From positions 1 to 64,000 of the forward strand of contig JAUIIB010000002.1 in the NCBI GenBank assembly GCA_030431985.1: a DNA stretch of 64,000 bases, written 5' to 3'. How positions within the stretch are numbered: position 1 is the stretch's first letter; each line of letters begins with the position of its first letter. The DNA is from Gammaproteobacteria bacterium (lineage in GTDB: Bacteria; Pseudomonadota; Gammaproteobacteria; Burkholderiales; Nitrosomonadaceae). The notes beneath the pieces were generated by a model. The model had not been told where the DNA came from, made no database searches, and worked only from the letters and a program-made list of their open reading frames with translations. This document shows positions 29,117-40,193 of this stretch, in pieces. A program made the position numbers and the translations under genes.

Positions 29117-30616
29117 ATGGATGCAGTTCGTAACATAGCATTACTTGCTATCGATCAGGGTACGACCAGTACGCGGGCAATTTTGTTTTCCGATCAAGGA
29201 AAAATACTGTCAATCAGCCAAAAGGAACTCGTTTTAAATTATCCGAATAAAGGGTGGGTTGAGCAGCAGCCGAATGATTTATGGCAAGGCACGCTATGGA
29301 CTTGTCAAAATGTCATAGCAGATGCTCGAAAAAATGATATTGAAATTGCCGGAATCGGTATTACAAACCAACGCGAAACAACGTTGATCTGGGATCGGAA
29401 AACTGGAGAGCCGATTTATAATGCAATTGTCTGGCAAGATCGCAGGACTGCAGATGATTGCGAAGCGCTAAAAAATGCCGGATATGAAAAAATAATTACC
29501 GAAAAGACGGGATTGCTTATCGATCCGTATTTTTCTGCTACAAAGATCGCATGGATACTCGATCACGTTAGCGGAGCAAGAGCGCGTGCAGACAATGGAG
29601 AGCTGGCATTTGGTACGGTAGATACGTTCCTGCTATGGAAGTTAACACATGGCAAAGTGCATGCCACTGATATTACCAATGCATCCCGTACGATGCTCTA
29701 TAATATTAATCGCTTGCAATGGGATGACGAATTACTGCAGTTATTCAATATTCCTTCTGCAATTCTTCCTGATGTTAAAGGAAATGTTGACCATTTCGGT
29801 GAAACCCATGCCGATTGTTTTGGTGAAACTTATGTCATTGGCGGTATGGCTGGCGATCAACATGCTGCATTGATCGGTCAGGGGTGTTTTAAGCCGGGTA
29901 TGGTTAAAGCCACCTATGGAACCGGCTGCTTTGCATTAATGAATGTTGGCGAGCGTCGTTACAGTTCCTCAAAAAAATTACTGACTACTATTGGCTATCG
30001 TATCGGTAGCGACATGGCATATGCCTTGGAGGGTTCGATTTTTACCGCCGGAGCCGCAGTGCAGTGGTTACGTGATAATCTTGGACTGCTCGAAAATGCA
30101 CATCAGAGCGAAGCACTGGCAGATTCCGTAGCCGACAACAATGAGGTTTATTTTGTGCCTGCTTTTACAGGACTCGGCGCCCCCTATTGGAAGGCGGGTG
30201 CGCGGGCGGCTATTGTTGGATTAAGCCGCGAAAGCAGCAGTGCACATATAGTTCGGGCAGCACTTGAAGCGCAGGGGTACCAGAGTCGAGATCTGATTGA
30301 CGCAATGGCAGCTGAACATGGAGATATTGACTCCGGTGGTGTTTTACGTATTGACGGCGGTATGGCAAATAATGCATTTATGTGTCAGTTTTTGGCTGAT
30401 ATGCTGAACCGCACCGTTGAACTACCCGAAATTACCGAAAGCACTGCCTGGGGAGCTGCTGTACTGGCTGGATTGCAAAGCGGTTTATTCGACGGGTTCG
30501 ATGAGAATGCCAGAAACTGGAAATGTGCGCGTCGCTATAGACCTCAAATGTCAGAAGATAAGAGACAAAAACTCTACGAGGGTTGGATGCATGCAATTGG
30601 TACCTTACTCAGTTAA
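29117..30616 (+). CDS. glpK: Glycerol kinase
   Basis: This 499-residue FGGY-family kinase makes glycerol 3-phosphate. It has the N-terminal DQGTTSTRAILF, GITNQRETT, VWQDRRT, SRTMLYNI, the ATP-site segment GTGCFALMN and the FGGY signature region GLGAPYWKAGARAAIVGLS. Length matches the family (about 500). No glycerol facilitator or dehydrogenase gene is adjacent. In an autotroph the enzyme may recycle glycerol from lipid turnover. It is followed by a sensor kinase gene with no close coupling. Confidence 0.96.
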   Translation: MDAVRNIALLAIDQGTTSTRAILFSDQGKILSISQKELVLNYPNKGWVEQQPNDLWQGTLWTCQNVIADARKNDIEIAGIGITNQRETTLIWDRKTGEPIYNAIVWQDRRTADDCEALKNAGYEKIITEKTGLLIDPYFSATKIAWILDHVSGARARADNGELAFGTVDTFLLWKLTHGKVHATDITNASRTMLYNINRLQWDDELLQLFNIPSAILPDVKGNVDHFGETHADCFGETYVIGGMAGDQHAALIGQGCFKPGMVKATYGTGCFALMNVGERRYSSSKKLLTTIGYRIGSDMAYALEGSIFTAGAAVQWLRDNLGLLENAHQSEALADSVADNNEVYFVPAFTGLGAPYWKAGARAAIVGLSRESSSAHIVRAALEAQGYQSRDLIDAMAAEHGDIDSGGVLRIDGGMANNAFMCQFLADMLNRTVELPEITESTAWGAAVLAGLQSGLFDGFDENARNWKCARRYRPQMSEDKRQKLYEGWMHAIGTLLS

Positions 30617-30722
30617 GTGTTGTGTTGTATTGTGATGGCTTTTACCGTCGAACTCTCTCGATCCCAAATAAAACTAATGAGACGTTTTGTATGTACCGCA
30701 TGGCGGGCAGGACTATAACACC

Positions 30723-33188
30723 GTGAAGGTAGCACATAAAAATCGACAGTCAAGTGTGCTTCCGATTCTGGATCATCAGAAAATTGTTGTGATTGCCGGT
30801 TTGCTGTTAATGGGACTAACCTTGGTGACGGGTATTGCTGTTTACAGTGTCATGCGTCAGCAGATTGAATTATCGCTTGGTAGAGGGTTAGATGTGGCTT
30901 TACAGGGTAAAGCACACTTGCTTGAGAGTCAGATTGAAGATGGATTGACAAATATTACTGCTTTAGCAACAAGGCCTTTTTTAGCCCAAGTCGTAGAGCA
31001 GTTGAACATCAAGTCAGTTGACTCCAAAGCGCGCGGTAATCTGAATAGTACTTTGTATTCATTGACTCAGACTGGCTTTTCTGCAATTGCTGTTTATGGT
31101 AAGCAGGGTGATCAGCTGTCTAAAGTCGGGCATTTCTCAGAAAAAAAAACACAGGCGTTACCCCTGAACATGGCAACCGAAACAGTACTGATTTGGGATA
31201 GTGAATTTATCCTCCACAGCAACAAGGAAATCATAGACCAGCACGGGCGGCCTATTGGTAAGATTATGATAGAAAAAAAGCTGCCGCAGCTGACACGCAG
31301 CTTTAGTGAAATCAGGTCGATAGGTGAAACCGGTACATTTATGTTATGCGCGTTACCCATACAAGATTCACATGAAATGCCTTGTTTGATTAGTCGGATT
31401 GATGGCATTCAGTTTAAGTATTTGATGCGTATAGCAGGAGAAGGTGTGTTGCCAATGAGCTATGCCCTAGATGGTAAGCGTGGGGTAGTAGCCGTTAAGG
31501 ATTATCGCGCAGTTCCGGTAATAGAAGCTTACGCACCGCTTGAAACCATTGATCTTGGAATGATTCTGAAACTGGATGAGGCGGAATTATTTAAGCCAAT
31601 AACTGAAGAATTAAAAACAGTCATTGTTTATCTCGCTTTGTTAATTATTGTGGAAATACTGTTGTTAAACTGGTTTGTTCGTAAACTGATGAACTCTGAG
31701 CGTATAGCGCAAAAAGCGAAAAAGAAAGCTGAACAATTTTCACTTGAACTCAGTATCAAAGAATCCGAGCTGCGGGAGCGCTTAAAAGAAATTACCTGTC
31801 TCTACGAAATACGACGTAACATTGGTGCAGACTTGTCGGTGGATGAAGTATGCCGTCAAATTTTCAGGTATTTGATTCCGGCAATGCAGTATCCTGAAGT
31901 TGCTTTGGGTGTTGTAGAAATCGGAGGGAACCGGATTGTTTCCGGTAATCAAATTGACGACGACACTCGTTCGTTAACGTCAATAATTGAAATTAAGGAT
32001 AAGTCATACGGGCAACTCAGCGTTTTATACCCTAAAAATAAATTTTTCCTGATGGTGGAAGAACAAAAATTGCTCGACGCTGTTGCGGCCGATTTGGCGA
32101 ACTGGCTTGAACGCAGACAGATTGACGAGTTGTTGAGAGAACGGCTTAAAGAGATTACCTGTCTTTATGAAATTCGTCGCGGTATCAATCTTGATTTGTC
32201 TATCGAAAAAGTGTGTCAAAATATTTTTGATCTTTTGATTCCGGCAATGCAATTTCCTAAACTTGCATCTGTGGTCATTGATCTTGATGGTCAACAGTTT
32301 AGATCCGAAAAGAAAAATCAATCGCACGCGAAATTACTGTCTTCAGGAATCGAAGGAGACAACGTGGATTGCTATAAACAGCGCGATTATATCGGGCACA
32401 CGCTGCGGTCGGACATTCAATTAAATGGTGAAAAATATGGTTATATCAGCGTTTCTTATCCAGAAGACAAGCCTTTTTTAATACAGGAAGAACAGAAATT
32501 AATCGGTGCGATTGCCGGTGATCTGGAAAGCTGGCTTGAGCGTAAACGACTTGAACAAGCCTTGGTTTCAGTAGCAGAAGAACAAGCGCATATTCTTGGA
32601 CAGACGTTGCATGATGATCTTGGACAGCAGGTTGCAGCAATCGGCTATCAGATCAGTGCATTAGAAAGAAAAATCGGACTATCCGATGATGAATCAATGC
32701 GCTCGATTGCAGCATCAATTGCATCTCAGGTACAGACTGCGGTTATACAGATAAAACAGTTGGCGCAGGGATTGTTACCATTTGAGCTTGAGGCAAATGG
32801 CCTGGCTGCGGCACTTGAGAAGCTTGCCGCCAGGATTGCAAAAACTTATTCGATTACCTGTAATTTCTCATGTGATAATGGAATACGAATTTATGATAAA
32901 AATCTGGCGCTTAACTTCTATCGCATCACGCAGGAGGCCGCCAACAATGCAATACGGCATGGCGCGGCTCAGCATTTGACCGTATCTTTATTATCCAGGG
33001 ATAAAAAATTACTTTTATCGATTTGTGATGATGGGTGCGGCTTTTCTGCGGATATTGATAACGGTATACAATCAGGGATGGGCATCAAAATTATGCAATA
33101 TCGCGCCAGACAATTAGGAGCCAGATTAAGTTTTTTATCGCGTTCAGAAGGTGGTGCTGAGGTGCGCCTTGAAATGGAGATGGTGTAG
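30723..33188 (+). CDS. Sensor histidine kinase with two repeated GAF-like modules (NarX/UhpB type)
   Basis: This is an 821-residue membrane sensor. Order of parts: helix 1 (about 17-41), a periplasmic sensing region of about 250 residues, helix 2 (about 300-325), a coiled coil, then two similar modules (about 350-470 and 471-600). Each module opens with RERLKEITCLYEIRR and continues to LIPAMQ. The kinase core follows: phospho-acceptor H630 in TLHDDLGQQ (HisKA_3 type), NNAIRHGA and DDGCGFSA. The N-terminus is uncertain: GTG 30723 has a CAGGA site, while a TTG at 30687 is in frame. The response regulator starts 1 bp after the stop. The signal is unknown; nitrate-type ligand residues cannot be assigned. 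Confidence 0.93.
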   Translation: MKVAHKNRQSSVLPILDHQKIVVIAGLLLMGLTLVTGIAVYSVMRQQIELSLGRGLDVALQGKAHLLESQIEDGLTNITALATRPFLAQVVEQLNIKSVDSKARGNLNSTLYSLTQTGFSAIAVYGKQGDQLSKVGHFSEKKTQALPLNMATETVLIWDSEFILHSNKEIIDQHGRPIGKIMIEKKLPQLTRSFSEIRSIGETGTFMLCALPIQDSHEMPCLISRIDGIQFKYLMRIAGEGVLPMSYALDGKRGVVAVKDYRAVPVIEAYAPLETIDLGMILKLDEAELFKPITEELKTVIVYLALLIIVEILLLNWFVRKLMNSERIAQKAKKKAEQFSLELSIKESELRERLKEITCLYEIRRNIGADLSVDEVCRQIFRYLIPAMQYPEVALGVVEIGGNRIVSGNQIDDDTRSLTSIIEIKDKSYGQLSVLYPKNKFFLMVEEQKLLDAVAADLANWLERRQIDELLRERLKEITCLYEIRRGINLDLSIEKVCQNIFDLLIPAMQFPKLASVVIDLDGQQFRSEKKNQSHAKLLSSGIEGDNVDCYKQRDYIGHTLRSDIQLNGEKYGYISVSYPEDKPFLIQEEQKLIGAIAGDLESWLERKRLEQALVSVAEEQAHILGQTLHDDLGQQVAAIGYQISALERKIGLSDDESMRSIAASIASQVQTAVIQIKQLAQGLLPFELEANGLAAALEKLAARIAKTYSITCNFSCDNGIRIYDKNLALNFYRITQEAANNAIRHGAAQHLTVSLLSRDKKLLLSICDDGCGFSADIDNGIQSGMGIKIMQYRARQLGARLSFLSRSEGGAEVRLEMEMV

Positions 33189-33189
33189 C

Positions 33190-33852
33190 ATGCCTTATTC
33201 AAAAGCACAAATTTTGTTAGTTGACGACCATCCGATCATGCGTCATGGCATGGCAACGTTTATTAATATCGAACCGGATTTACAAGTCCATGCAGAAGCT
33301 GGGAGCGGTGATGAGGCATTGGCTATATTAAGTAAAGCAAGTGATATTATTGATATTGTGTTATTGGATGTCACGTTAAAACCGACATCCGGTTTTGAAG
33401 TTATCAAAAATATACATAGCCTGTATCCCGAGTTACCCGTGCTCTTTGTTTCCATGCACGATGAAACGATTTATGCAGAGCGTTCTTTAAGGGCTGGTGC
33501 GCGAGGCTATGTTATGAAGCAGGAACCCGGAGAGATTCTGGTAAATGCCATTCGTGAGGTATTGCAAGGTAAAATTTATTTAAGTGACGCATTACACGAA
33601 AAATTACTCCACCGGATAATTACCGGTAATACTGAACTGGAATCCCCGATAAATAAGTTGACGCCAAGTGAGTTCGAAATCCTGCATTTGATCGGGTCCG
33701 GACATAGCAGCCAGGAAATTGCGAATTTGCTGCAACGTAGTATTAAAACGATAGAAACACATCGATTCAATATACGAACCAAGCTAAAGCTTAAAGACAG
33801 CGCAGAATTGATACGTTATGCGGCGCGTTGGGTAACACAGGAGCAACAATAG
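33190..33852 (+). CDS. LuxR/FixJ-type DNA-binding response regulator
   Basis: This 220-residue response regulator is the evident partner of the sensor kinase directly upstream (1-bp gap). The receiver domain has the acidic pair D12-D13, phospho-acceptor D60 in VLLDVTL, and a Lys in VMKQEPGE. The C-terminal LuxR-type helix-turn-helix reads KLTPSEFEILHLIGSGHSSQEIA and SIKTIETHRFNIRTKLKL (given in parts). The NarL/UhpA organisation fits the HisKA_3 kinase. Target genes are unknown. ATG 33190 fits the start of the receiver fold; the frame also opens 39 bp earlier, inside the kinase gene. Confidence 0.95.
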   Translation: MPYSKAQILLVDDHPIMRHGMATFINIEPDLQVHAEAGSGDEALAILSKASDIIDIVLLDVTLKPTSGFEVIKNIHSLYPELPVLFVSMHDETIYAERSLRAGARGYVMKQEPGEILVNAIREVLQGKIYLSDALHEKLLHRIITGNTELESPINKLTPSEFEILHLIGSGHSSQEIANLLQRSIKTIETHRFNIRTKLKLKDSAELIRYAARWVTQEQQ

Positions 33853-33927
33853 CAAAATAGCAACCGTTTTCTAAAGAAATGGGGGTGGATAAAACCTCGT
33901 TATTTTGTAAATCTATTCGTTCAGATG

Positions 33928-35073
<1,146 letters not shown>

Positions 35074-35308
35074 TTAAAAAATATACATTGACTTATTGTT
35101 GAACAGATATCCGGTGTATGCATTAAACAACACTTTTTACTCAGAATGTTTAAATGAGTGTAGGATTTAAGTAATTATCATGTAAATTCACAATCTGAGT
35201 TTGCGGCAAAAGCCGAATTTTACACGTGTGCTGTAAAACATGCATCGATGTTACATGTGTAACGAAGCATTTTTAGCTAACCATAAAGTTCGATAAAAGG
35301 GGAAAAAG

Positions 35309-37615
35309 GTGCTCTGGTCACTGTTTTATATTGTCTTATCGTTGCTGATTGTTTTTGCTGTTATTGCCTATATTCCATTGTTGCGTCGCCTGATTCTGAC
35401 AAATCAGATATTAAAAATTTTTCGCAAAATGTTGCCGCAGATTTCGCAAACCGAGCAGGAAGCACTTGATGCGGGTACGGTTTGGTGGGATGGTGATCTT
35501 TTTAGTGGAAAACCGGACTGGAATAAATTATTGGCCTATCCGAAACCGCAGCTCAGTGAAACAGAACGCTCTTTTCTTGACGGACCTGTCGAGGAACTGT
35601 GTTTGATGCTTAATGAGTGGCAGATTACTCATGATATAAAAGATTTGCCAGCCGAAGTTTGGCAATTTATCAAGGACAATGGTTTTTTCGGGTTAATTAT
35701 TCCTAAGCAATATGGCGGCCGTGGTTTCTCCGCGCTAGCACATTCCGAAATTGTAATGAAAATCGGTTCACGCAGTGGTACTGCTGCGGTAACCGTCATG
35801 GTTCCTAACTCGCTGGGTCCGGCTGAGTTGTTGTTGCATTATGGGACTGACGAGCAAAAAAATTACTATTTACCGAGACTGGCTAAAGGGCTTGAAGTGC
35901 CCTGTTTTGGTTTAACGTCTCCAGATGCCGGGTCAGATGCGGGTGCTATACCTGATCATGCTATTGTATGTAAGGGCGAGTTTGATGGTAAACAGGATGT
36001 CCTGGGCATGCGTGTCACCTGGGAGAAACGGTATATCACACTCGGTCCTGTGGCTACAATTCTTGGACTAGCCTTCAAAGTATACGATCCCGATCATTTT
36101 CTCGGCCAGAAAGAAGATTTGGGCATCACACTAGCCTTGATTCCAACGTCTACACCGGGTTTAAATATTGGTAGGCGTCATCTGCCGCTTGATGCTGTAT
36201 TTCAGAATGGTCCCAATTGGGGAAAAAACGTTTTTATTCCTATGGAGTGGATTATCGGCGGTGAAAAAGGTGTCGGACAAGGTTGGCGTATGCTCATGAA
36301 CTGTCTGGCTGCCGGTCGTTCAATTTCATTACCTGCTACCAGTGTCGGTGGTGCGAAGTTGGCAGCAAGAACTAGTGGCGCTTACAGCCGAGTTAGAGTT
36401 CAATTTAATTTGCCGATTGGTTATTTTGAGGGGGTAGAAGAGGCACTAGCACGTATTGGCGGCAATACTTATATGATGGATGCGGCGCGCGTGATGACGG
36501 CCGGAGCCGTTGATCTGGGTGAGAAACCCTCAGTCATTTCAGCTATTGTAAAGTATCACTTGACCGAGCGTTCGCGCCAAGCAATAAATGATGCTATGGA
36601 TATTCATGGCGGCAAAGGTATTTGCATCGGACCACGCAATTATCTTGGACGAGCATACCAGCATATTCCGGTGAGTATTACTGTTGAAGGTGCCAATATT
36701 CTTACACGAAATATGATTATTTTCGGTCAAGGGGCGATTCGTTGCCATCCGTATATTCTGCAGGAAGTTAATGCAGCGCATGATGAAGACGAGAAACGTG
36801 CTTCATTAGCTTTTGATACGGCATTGGTCGGTCATGTTAAGTACAGCTTACGTAATACGGCCAATTGCATTATTTACGGCCTATTCGGTAAATATATTAA
36901 AAGCAGCGTTCCAGCAAATTGTGTCCCTGAAGTTGCAATTTATTACCAGCAATTAACACGATTGTCTGTAAACTTTGCATTGCTAGCCGATATCGCGCTA
37001 ATGAAGCTGGGCGGCACATTGAAACGTAAAGAACGTTTATCTGCACGTTTGGGGGATATTCTGAGCTTACTCTATTTATGTTCGGCAGCTCTGAAACGGT
37101 TTGAAGACGACAAACGCCCTCAGACAGATTTGCCTTTACTGCATTGGTCCTTACAAGACTCCATTTATCGAATCCAGCAGACATTTGATGAATTTTTAAA
37201 AAATTTTCCCGGTAATAAATTTTTCGCATGGGTAATCAGGGTATGGTTGTTCCCGCTGGGAAAACCTTATTCACCGCCATCGGATGAATTGGGTCATGCA
37301 GTTGCCAGGACAGTGTTGGAGCCTTGTGAAACAAGAGATCGGTTGACATCCGGTATCTACATCCCTAAAAAACCGGACGAGCCGTTAGCTGAACTGGAAC
37401 AGGCTTTGCAATGTGCTATTGAGTGCTCATCTATAGAAAGCAAAATTCATCATGCCGTGAAATCGGGGAAAATTACTGCACGGGGAGATCAACGCATTGC
37501 GCAGGCACGTGAGCGTAACGTGATCTCTGCGGCAGAAGCCGATTTAATGTGCAAGATGGAGGGTTTACGCGGTCGAGTTATTAAAGTAGACGATTTCTCA
37601 CAAAACTTTACCTAG
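35309..37615 (+). CDS. fadE: Acyl-CoA dehydrogenase, FadE type
   Basis: This 768-residue flavoprotein should catalyse the first step of fatty acid beta-oxidation. N-terminal hydrophobic helix (about 1-25) is followed by an acyl-CoA dehydrogenase core: EVWQFIKDNGFFGLIIPKQYGGRG in parts, LTSPDAGSDAGAIPD, IHGGKGICIGPRNYLGRAYQ. The long C-terminal extension (DUF1974-like, from about 500) matches the FadE group (814 in E. coli), not short-chain enzymes. The start is GTG with a purine-rich AAAAGGGGAAAAAG before it. The FadD-like gene follows 79 bp downstream. Fatty acid oxidation in an autotroph would most likely serve membrane turnover. Confidence 0.92.
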   Translation: MLWSLFYIVLSLLIVFAVIAYIPLLRRLILTNQILKIFRKMLPQISQTEQEALDAGTVWWDGDLFSGKPDWNKLLAYPKPQLSETERSFLDGPVEELCLMLNEWQITHDIKDLPAEVWQFIKDNGFFGLIIPKQYGGRGFSALAHSEIVMKIGSRSGTAAVTVMVPNSLGPAELLLHYGTDEQKNYYLPRLAKGLEVPCFGLTSPDAGSDAGAIPDHAIVCKGEFDGKQDVLGMRVTWEKRYITLGPVATILGLAFKVYDPDHFLGQKEDLGITLALIPTSTPGLNIGRRHLPLDAVFQNGPNWGKNVFIPMEWIIGGEKGVGQGWRMLMNCLAAGRSISLPATSVGGAKLAARTSGAYSRVRVQFNLPIGYFEGVEEALARIGGNTYMMDAARVMTAGAVDLGEKPSVISAIVKYHLTERSRQAINDAMDIHGGKGICIGPRNYLGRAYQHIPVSITVEGANILTRNMIIFGQGAIRCHPYILQEVNAAHDEDEKRASLAFDTALVGHVKYSLRNTANCIIYGLFGKYIKSSVPANCVPEVAIYYQQLTRLSVNFALLADIALMKLGGTLKRKERLSARLGDILSLLYLCSAALKRFEDDKRPQTDLPLLHWSLQDSIYRIQQTFDEFLKNFPGNKFFAWVIRVWLFPLGKPYSPPSDELGHAVARTVLEPCETRDRLTSGIYIPKKPDEPLAELEQALQCAIECSSIESKIHHAVKSGKITARGDQRIAQARERNVISAAEADLMCKMEGLRGRVIKVDDFSQNFT

Positions 37616-37694
37616 GAATCATCATGTGTCGTGTTTGCTGTGCTAATTTGCTGAGGGTATATCGGTTAAAAGCAGATAAATTGGATATTGTAAT

Positions 37695-39524
37695 ATGAGT
37701 CGGATTATCACGGTCGAGCAAGCGAAAACGTTAGATGGTTTATTTGAGATGCGGACCAGAATGTCGCCGCAGGCGGAAGCCTACCGTTATTTTGATGGCG
37801 AACGCGAAACGTGGCAAAGTTATACTTGGAAAGAAATGAGTGAGCACATTGCCCGTTGGCAGGTTGCATTGACAAACACATCGTTAGTGTCCGGTGATAG
37901 TGTAGCGGTTATGATGTCCAATCGACCCGAATGGGTGATGTTTGATCAGGCAGCTCTAGGGTTAGGATTAGTTGTTGTACCTTTTTATACTGAAGATCGT
38001 GCCGAGAATGTAACCTATATGCTGAGTGACGCAGAAGTCAAGTTTTTGCTATTGGAAAAATCGGCACATTGGCAGGAAATTTGTGAAGCCTGCCGTAATG
38101 TTAAAGGACTGCAAAATATTGTACTGGTTGATCCGGTTTTAAAAAATAATACGATTGCCAATACAAATACACAGTACCAGGATAATCCTCGATTGACCGT
38201 ATTGGCGGATTGGTTGCCTGATAAAACAAACGAAGATGTTCGTCATTTGAATCAAAACTCCGAGCAATTGGCAACTATAATTTATACTTCGGGTACAACG
38301 GGTCGCCCTAAGGGGGTTATGCTGAGCCATCGCAATATTCTGTCCAATGCCTACGGCAGTCTGCAGGCGGTTCAAGTCGATCCGAACGATCTGTTATTGT
38401 CGTTTCTGCCATTGTCACATACATTTGAGCGTACGGTAGGCTATTACCTGCCCATCATGTGCGGTGCTACGGTGGCCTATGCGCGTTCAATACCTCAATT
38501 GCAGGAAGATTTGCTAATTGTTTGTCCGACGATTCTGATTTCAGTACCTAGAATTTATGAGCGCATTTATGCCGGTATCCAGACAAAGCTTTCACAGGGT
38601 TCTGCGTTTGCGCGGTGGATATTTAATGTTACGGTTAACGTGGGATACAGTCGTTTTGAATATCAGCAAGGACGCACATCATGGCGTTTGTCATTTTTAT
38701 TATGGCCGCTATTGAATACAATTGTTGCGTCGAAACTGATGAATAAACTCGGTGGTGCATTACGACTTGCAATGAGCGGTGGCGCAGCTTTATCGGCGGA
38801 AATATCACGCGTGTTTATTGGATTGGGACTGCAGTTACTGCAGGGTTATGGCATGACTGAAAGTAGTCCCGTTGCTTGTGTTAACCGGCACAATGATAAT
38901 GTGCCGTCGAGCGTTGGGGTGCCGATACCGGGTGTTGACGTTAAACTGGGAGAGGCGGATGCCTTATTAATTCGCGGTCCGAATGTGATGATGGGATACT
39001 GGAGCAATCCGCAAGCAACCGAATCGGTCTTGTCATCGGATGGCTGGTTAAACTCCGGCGACGTTGCTTCGATTGATGAGCAAGGTCACGTGACAATTAC
39101 CGGACGTTTGAAAGATATTATAGTGTTATCTACCGGTGAAAAAATACCGCCTGGTGATATGGAAACCGCTATTATGCGTGATTTGTTATTTGACCAGGTT
39201 ATGGTTATTGGTGAGTCCCGCCCGTATTTATGTGTGCTGGTGGTATTGAATGACGAGAATTGGGACAATTTTGCCCGGGAACATCATATCGATACGAATA
39301 CAGTAAGGGACGTTCAGAGTACTCACGTTGAGGAAGTACTGTTAGATAAAGTGTCACAGCAGACACGGGAGTTTCCGGGTTATGCGCGTATTCGAAAAAT
39401 AGCTGTAATTCCGGAGCCGTGGACTGTCGAGAATGAGATGTTGACACCGACACTTAAATTGCGGCGTTCGATAATCATGTCGCGGTATAAAGATGAGATT
39501 GGGCTGCTTTATGAAGGTCATTAG
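37695..39524 (+). CDS. Long-chain acyl-CoA synthetase, AMP-forming
   Basis: This 609-residue adenylate-forming enzyme activates fatty acids. The ATP motif YTSGTTGRPKGVMLSH is complete. Further motifs are QGYGMTESSPV, the GDV segment and the C-terminal hinge TGRLKDIIVLSTGEK. The length and FLPLSHTFERTVGYY resemble the FAA1/long-chain branch (FadD15-like), with a linker before the C-terminal lobe. It is co-directional with the FadE-like gene. An additional function such as wax or lipid recycling is possible. Confidence 0.93.
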   Translation: MSRIITVEQAKTLDGLFEMRTRMSPQAEAYRYFDGERETWQSYTWKEMSEHIARWQVALTNTSLVSGDSVAVMMSNRPEWVMFDQAALGLGLVVVPFYTEDRAENVTYMLSDAEVKFLLLEKSAHWQEICEACRNVKGLQNIVLVDPVLKNNTIANTNTQYQDNPRLTVLADWLPDKTNEDVRHLNQNSEQLATIIYTSGTTGRPKGVMLSHRNILSNAYGSLQAVQVDPNDLLLSFLPLSHTFERTVGYYLPIMCGATVAYARSIPQLQEDLLIVCPTILISVPRIYERIYAGIQTKLSQGSAFARWIFNVTVNVGYSRFEYQQGRTSWRLSFLLWPLLNTIVASKLMNKLGGALRLAMSGGAALSAEISRVFIGLGLQLLQGYGMTESSPVACVNRHNDNVPSSVGVPIPGVDVKLGEADALLIRGPNVMMGYWSNPQATESVLSSDGWLNSGDVASIDEQGHVTITGRLKDIIVLSTGEKIPPGDMETAIMRDLLFDQVMVIGESRPYLCVLVVLNDENWDNFAREHHIDTNTVRDVQSTHVEEVLLDKVSQQTREFPGYARIRKIAVIPEPWTVENEMLTPTLKLRRSIIMSRYKDEIGLLYEGH

Positions 39525-39574
39525 CAATGGTCATGAATGGTATTTTAGTTTTTGCTGTAGCCGACAGATCGACG

Positions 39575-39636
39575 AAATAGTTTTTTCAGCCAAATAACTA
39601 TTTGGTGCCTTCAGTGTTACGAGCGTGCTGAAAAAA
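39575..39636. repeat. Overlapping, mutually exclusive inverted repeats
   Basis: Three perfect pairings share bases here. AAATAGTT (39575-39582) matches AACTATTT (39596-39603). CCAAATA (39590-39596) matches TATTTGG (39599-39605). TTTTTTCAGC (39581-39590) matches GCTGAAAAAA (39627-39636). The first two cannot form together, and the third encloses the second. Such alternative folding is seen in attenuators and in degenerate mobile elements; either is possible. Confidence 0.5.
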
Positions 39637-40106
39637 TTCCTTAAACTTGTACTATGTCATGTGGATGAAGTTTGATTTAGGAAAATGCGGTCTTGACATT
39701 GTTAATATCATCGACGGGAAAAGTCTGCATATGCCTGTTCAAATCATGGTGCTATCTGTACTGACAGCGCGCGGTATTCTATTTGGCAGAACCACATAAC
39801 AATGAAATTTGAATCGTATCAATAATTGTTTATCTCAATAATTGAAGAATATACGATTGCCTATAAATATGGACCAAATCTCAGACGGTAAAGTAAAAAA
39901 TTACTCGATGGAACTATCAATACAGAGTGAGATGAAATTCGATTAAGGCAATAATGTATTATTTCAAAACTTGCTAAAGTACTCTCGGTCGGAAAAATAA
40001 ACTGAATGAAGTGTTGAATCAAATAGCTTAGAAGGTTGCTGATATAAGTATGAAATGGAGTTGGTTAAACTAACTTATTGAAAAACAGTGGTTAGGGTGT
40101 TTGGTC

Positions 40107-40130
40107 TCCTTAAATATATCCTTAAATATA
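40107..40130. repeat. Tandem 12-bp direct repeat
   Basis: TCCTTAAATATA occurs twice head to tail without mismatch (40107-40118 and 40119-40130). Two copies only; too short for a functional conclusion. Confidence 0.6.
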
Positions 40131-40159
40131 GTGAAAAAATTCTATATGAGTGATTTCTG

Positions 40160-40193
40160 ATTCCAAAAGTAAGGCACTATTACCTTTTGGAAT
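40160..40193. promoter_or_regulatory. 10-bp inverted repeat upstream of the carboxypeptidase gene
   Basis: ATTCCAAAAG (40160-40169) and CTTTTGGAAT (40184-40193) are exact reverse complements separated by 14 bases. It ends 72 bp before the carboxypeptidase start codon, where an operator or leader hairpin could act. No T run follows. Confidence 0.4.

Noticed and set aside
39655-40105. Possible remnant gene in the long gap
   Set aside because: Frames are interrupted and no family resemblance could be recognised.
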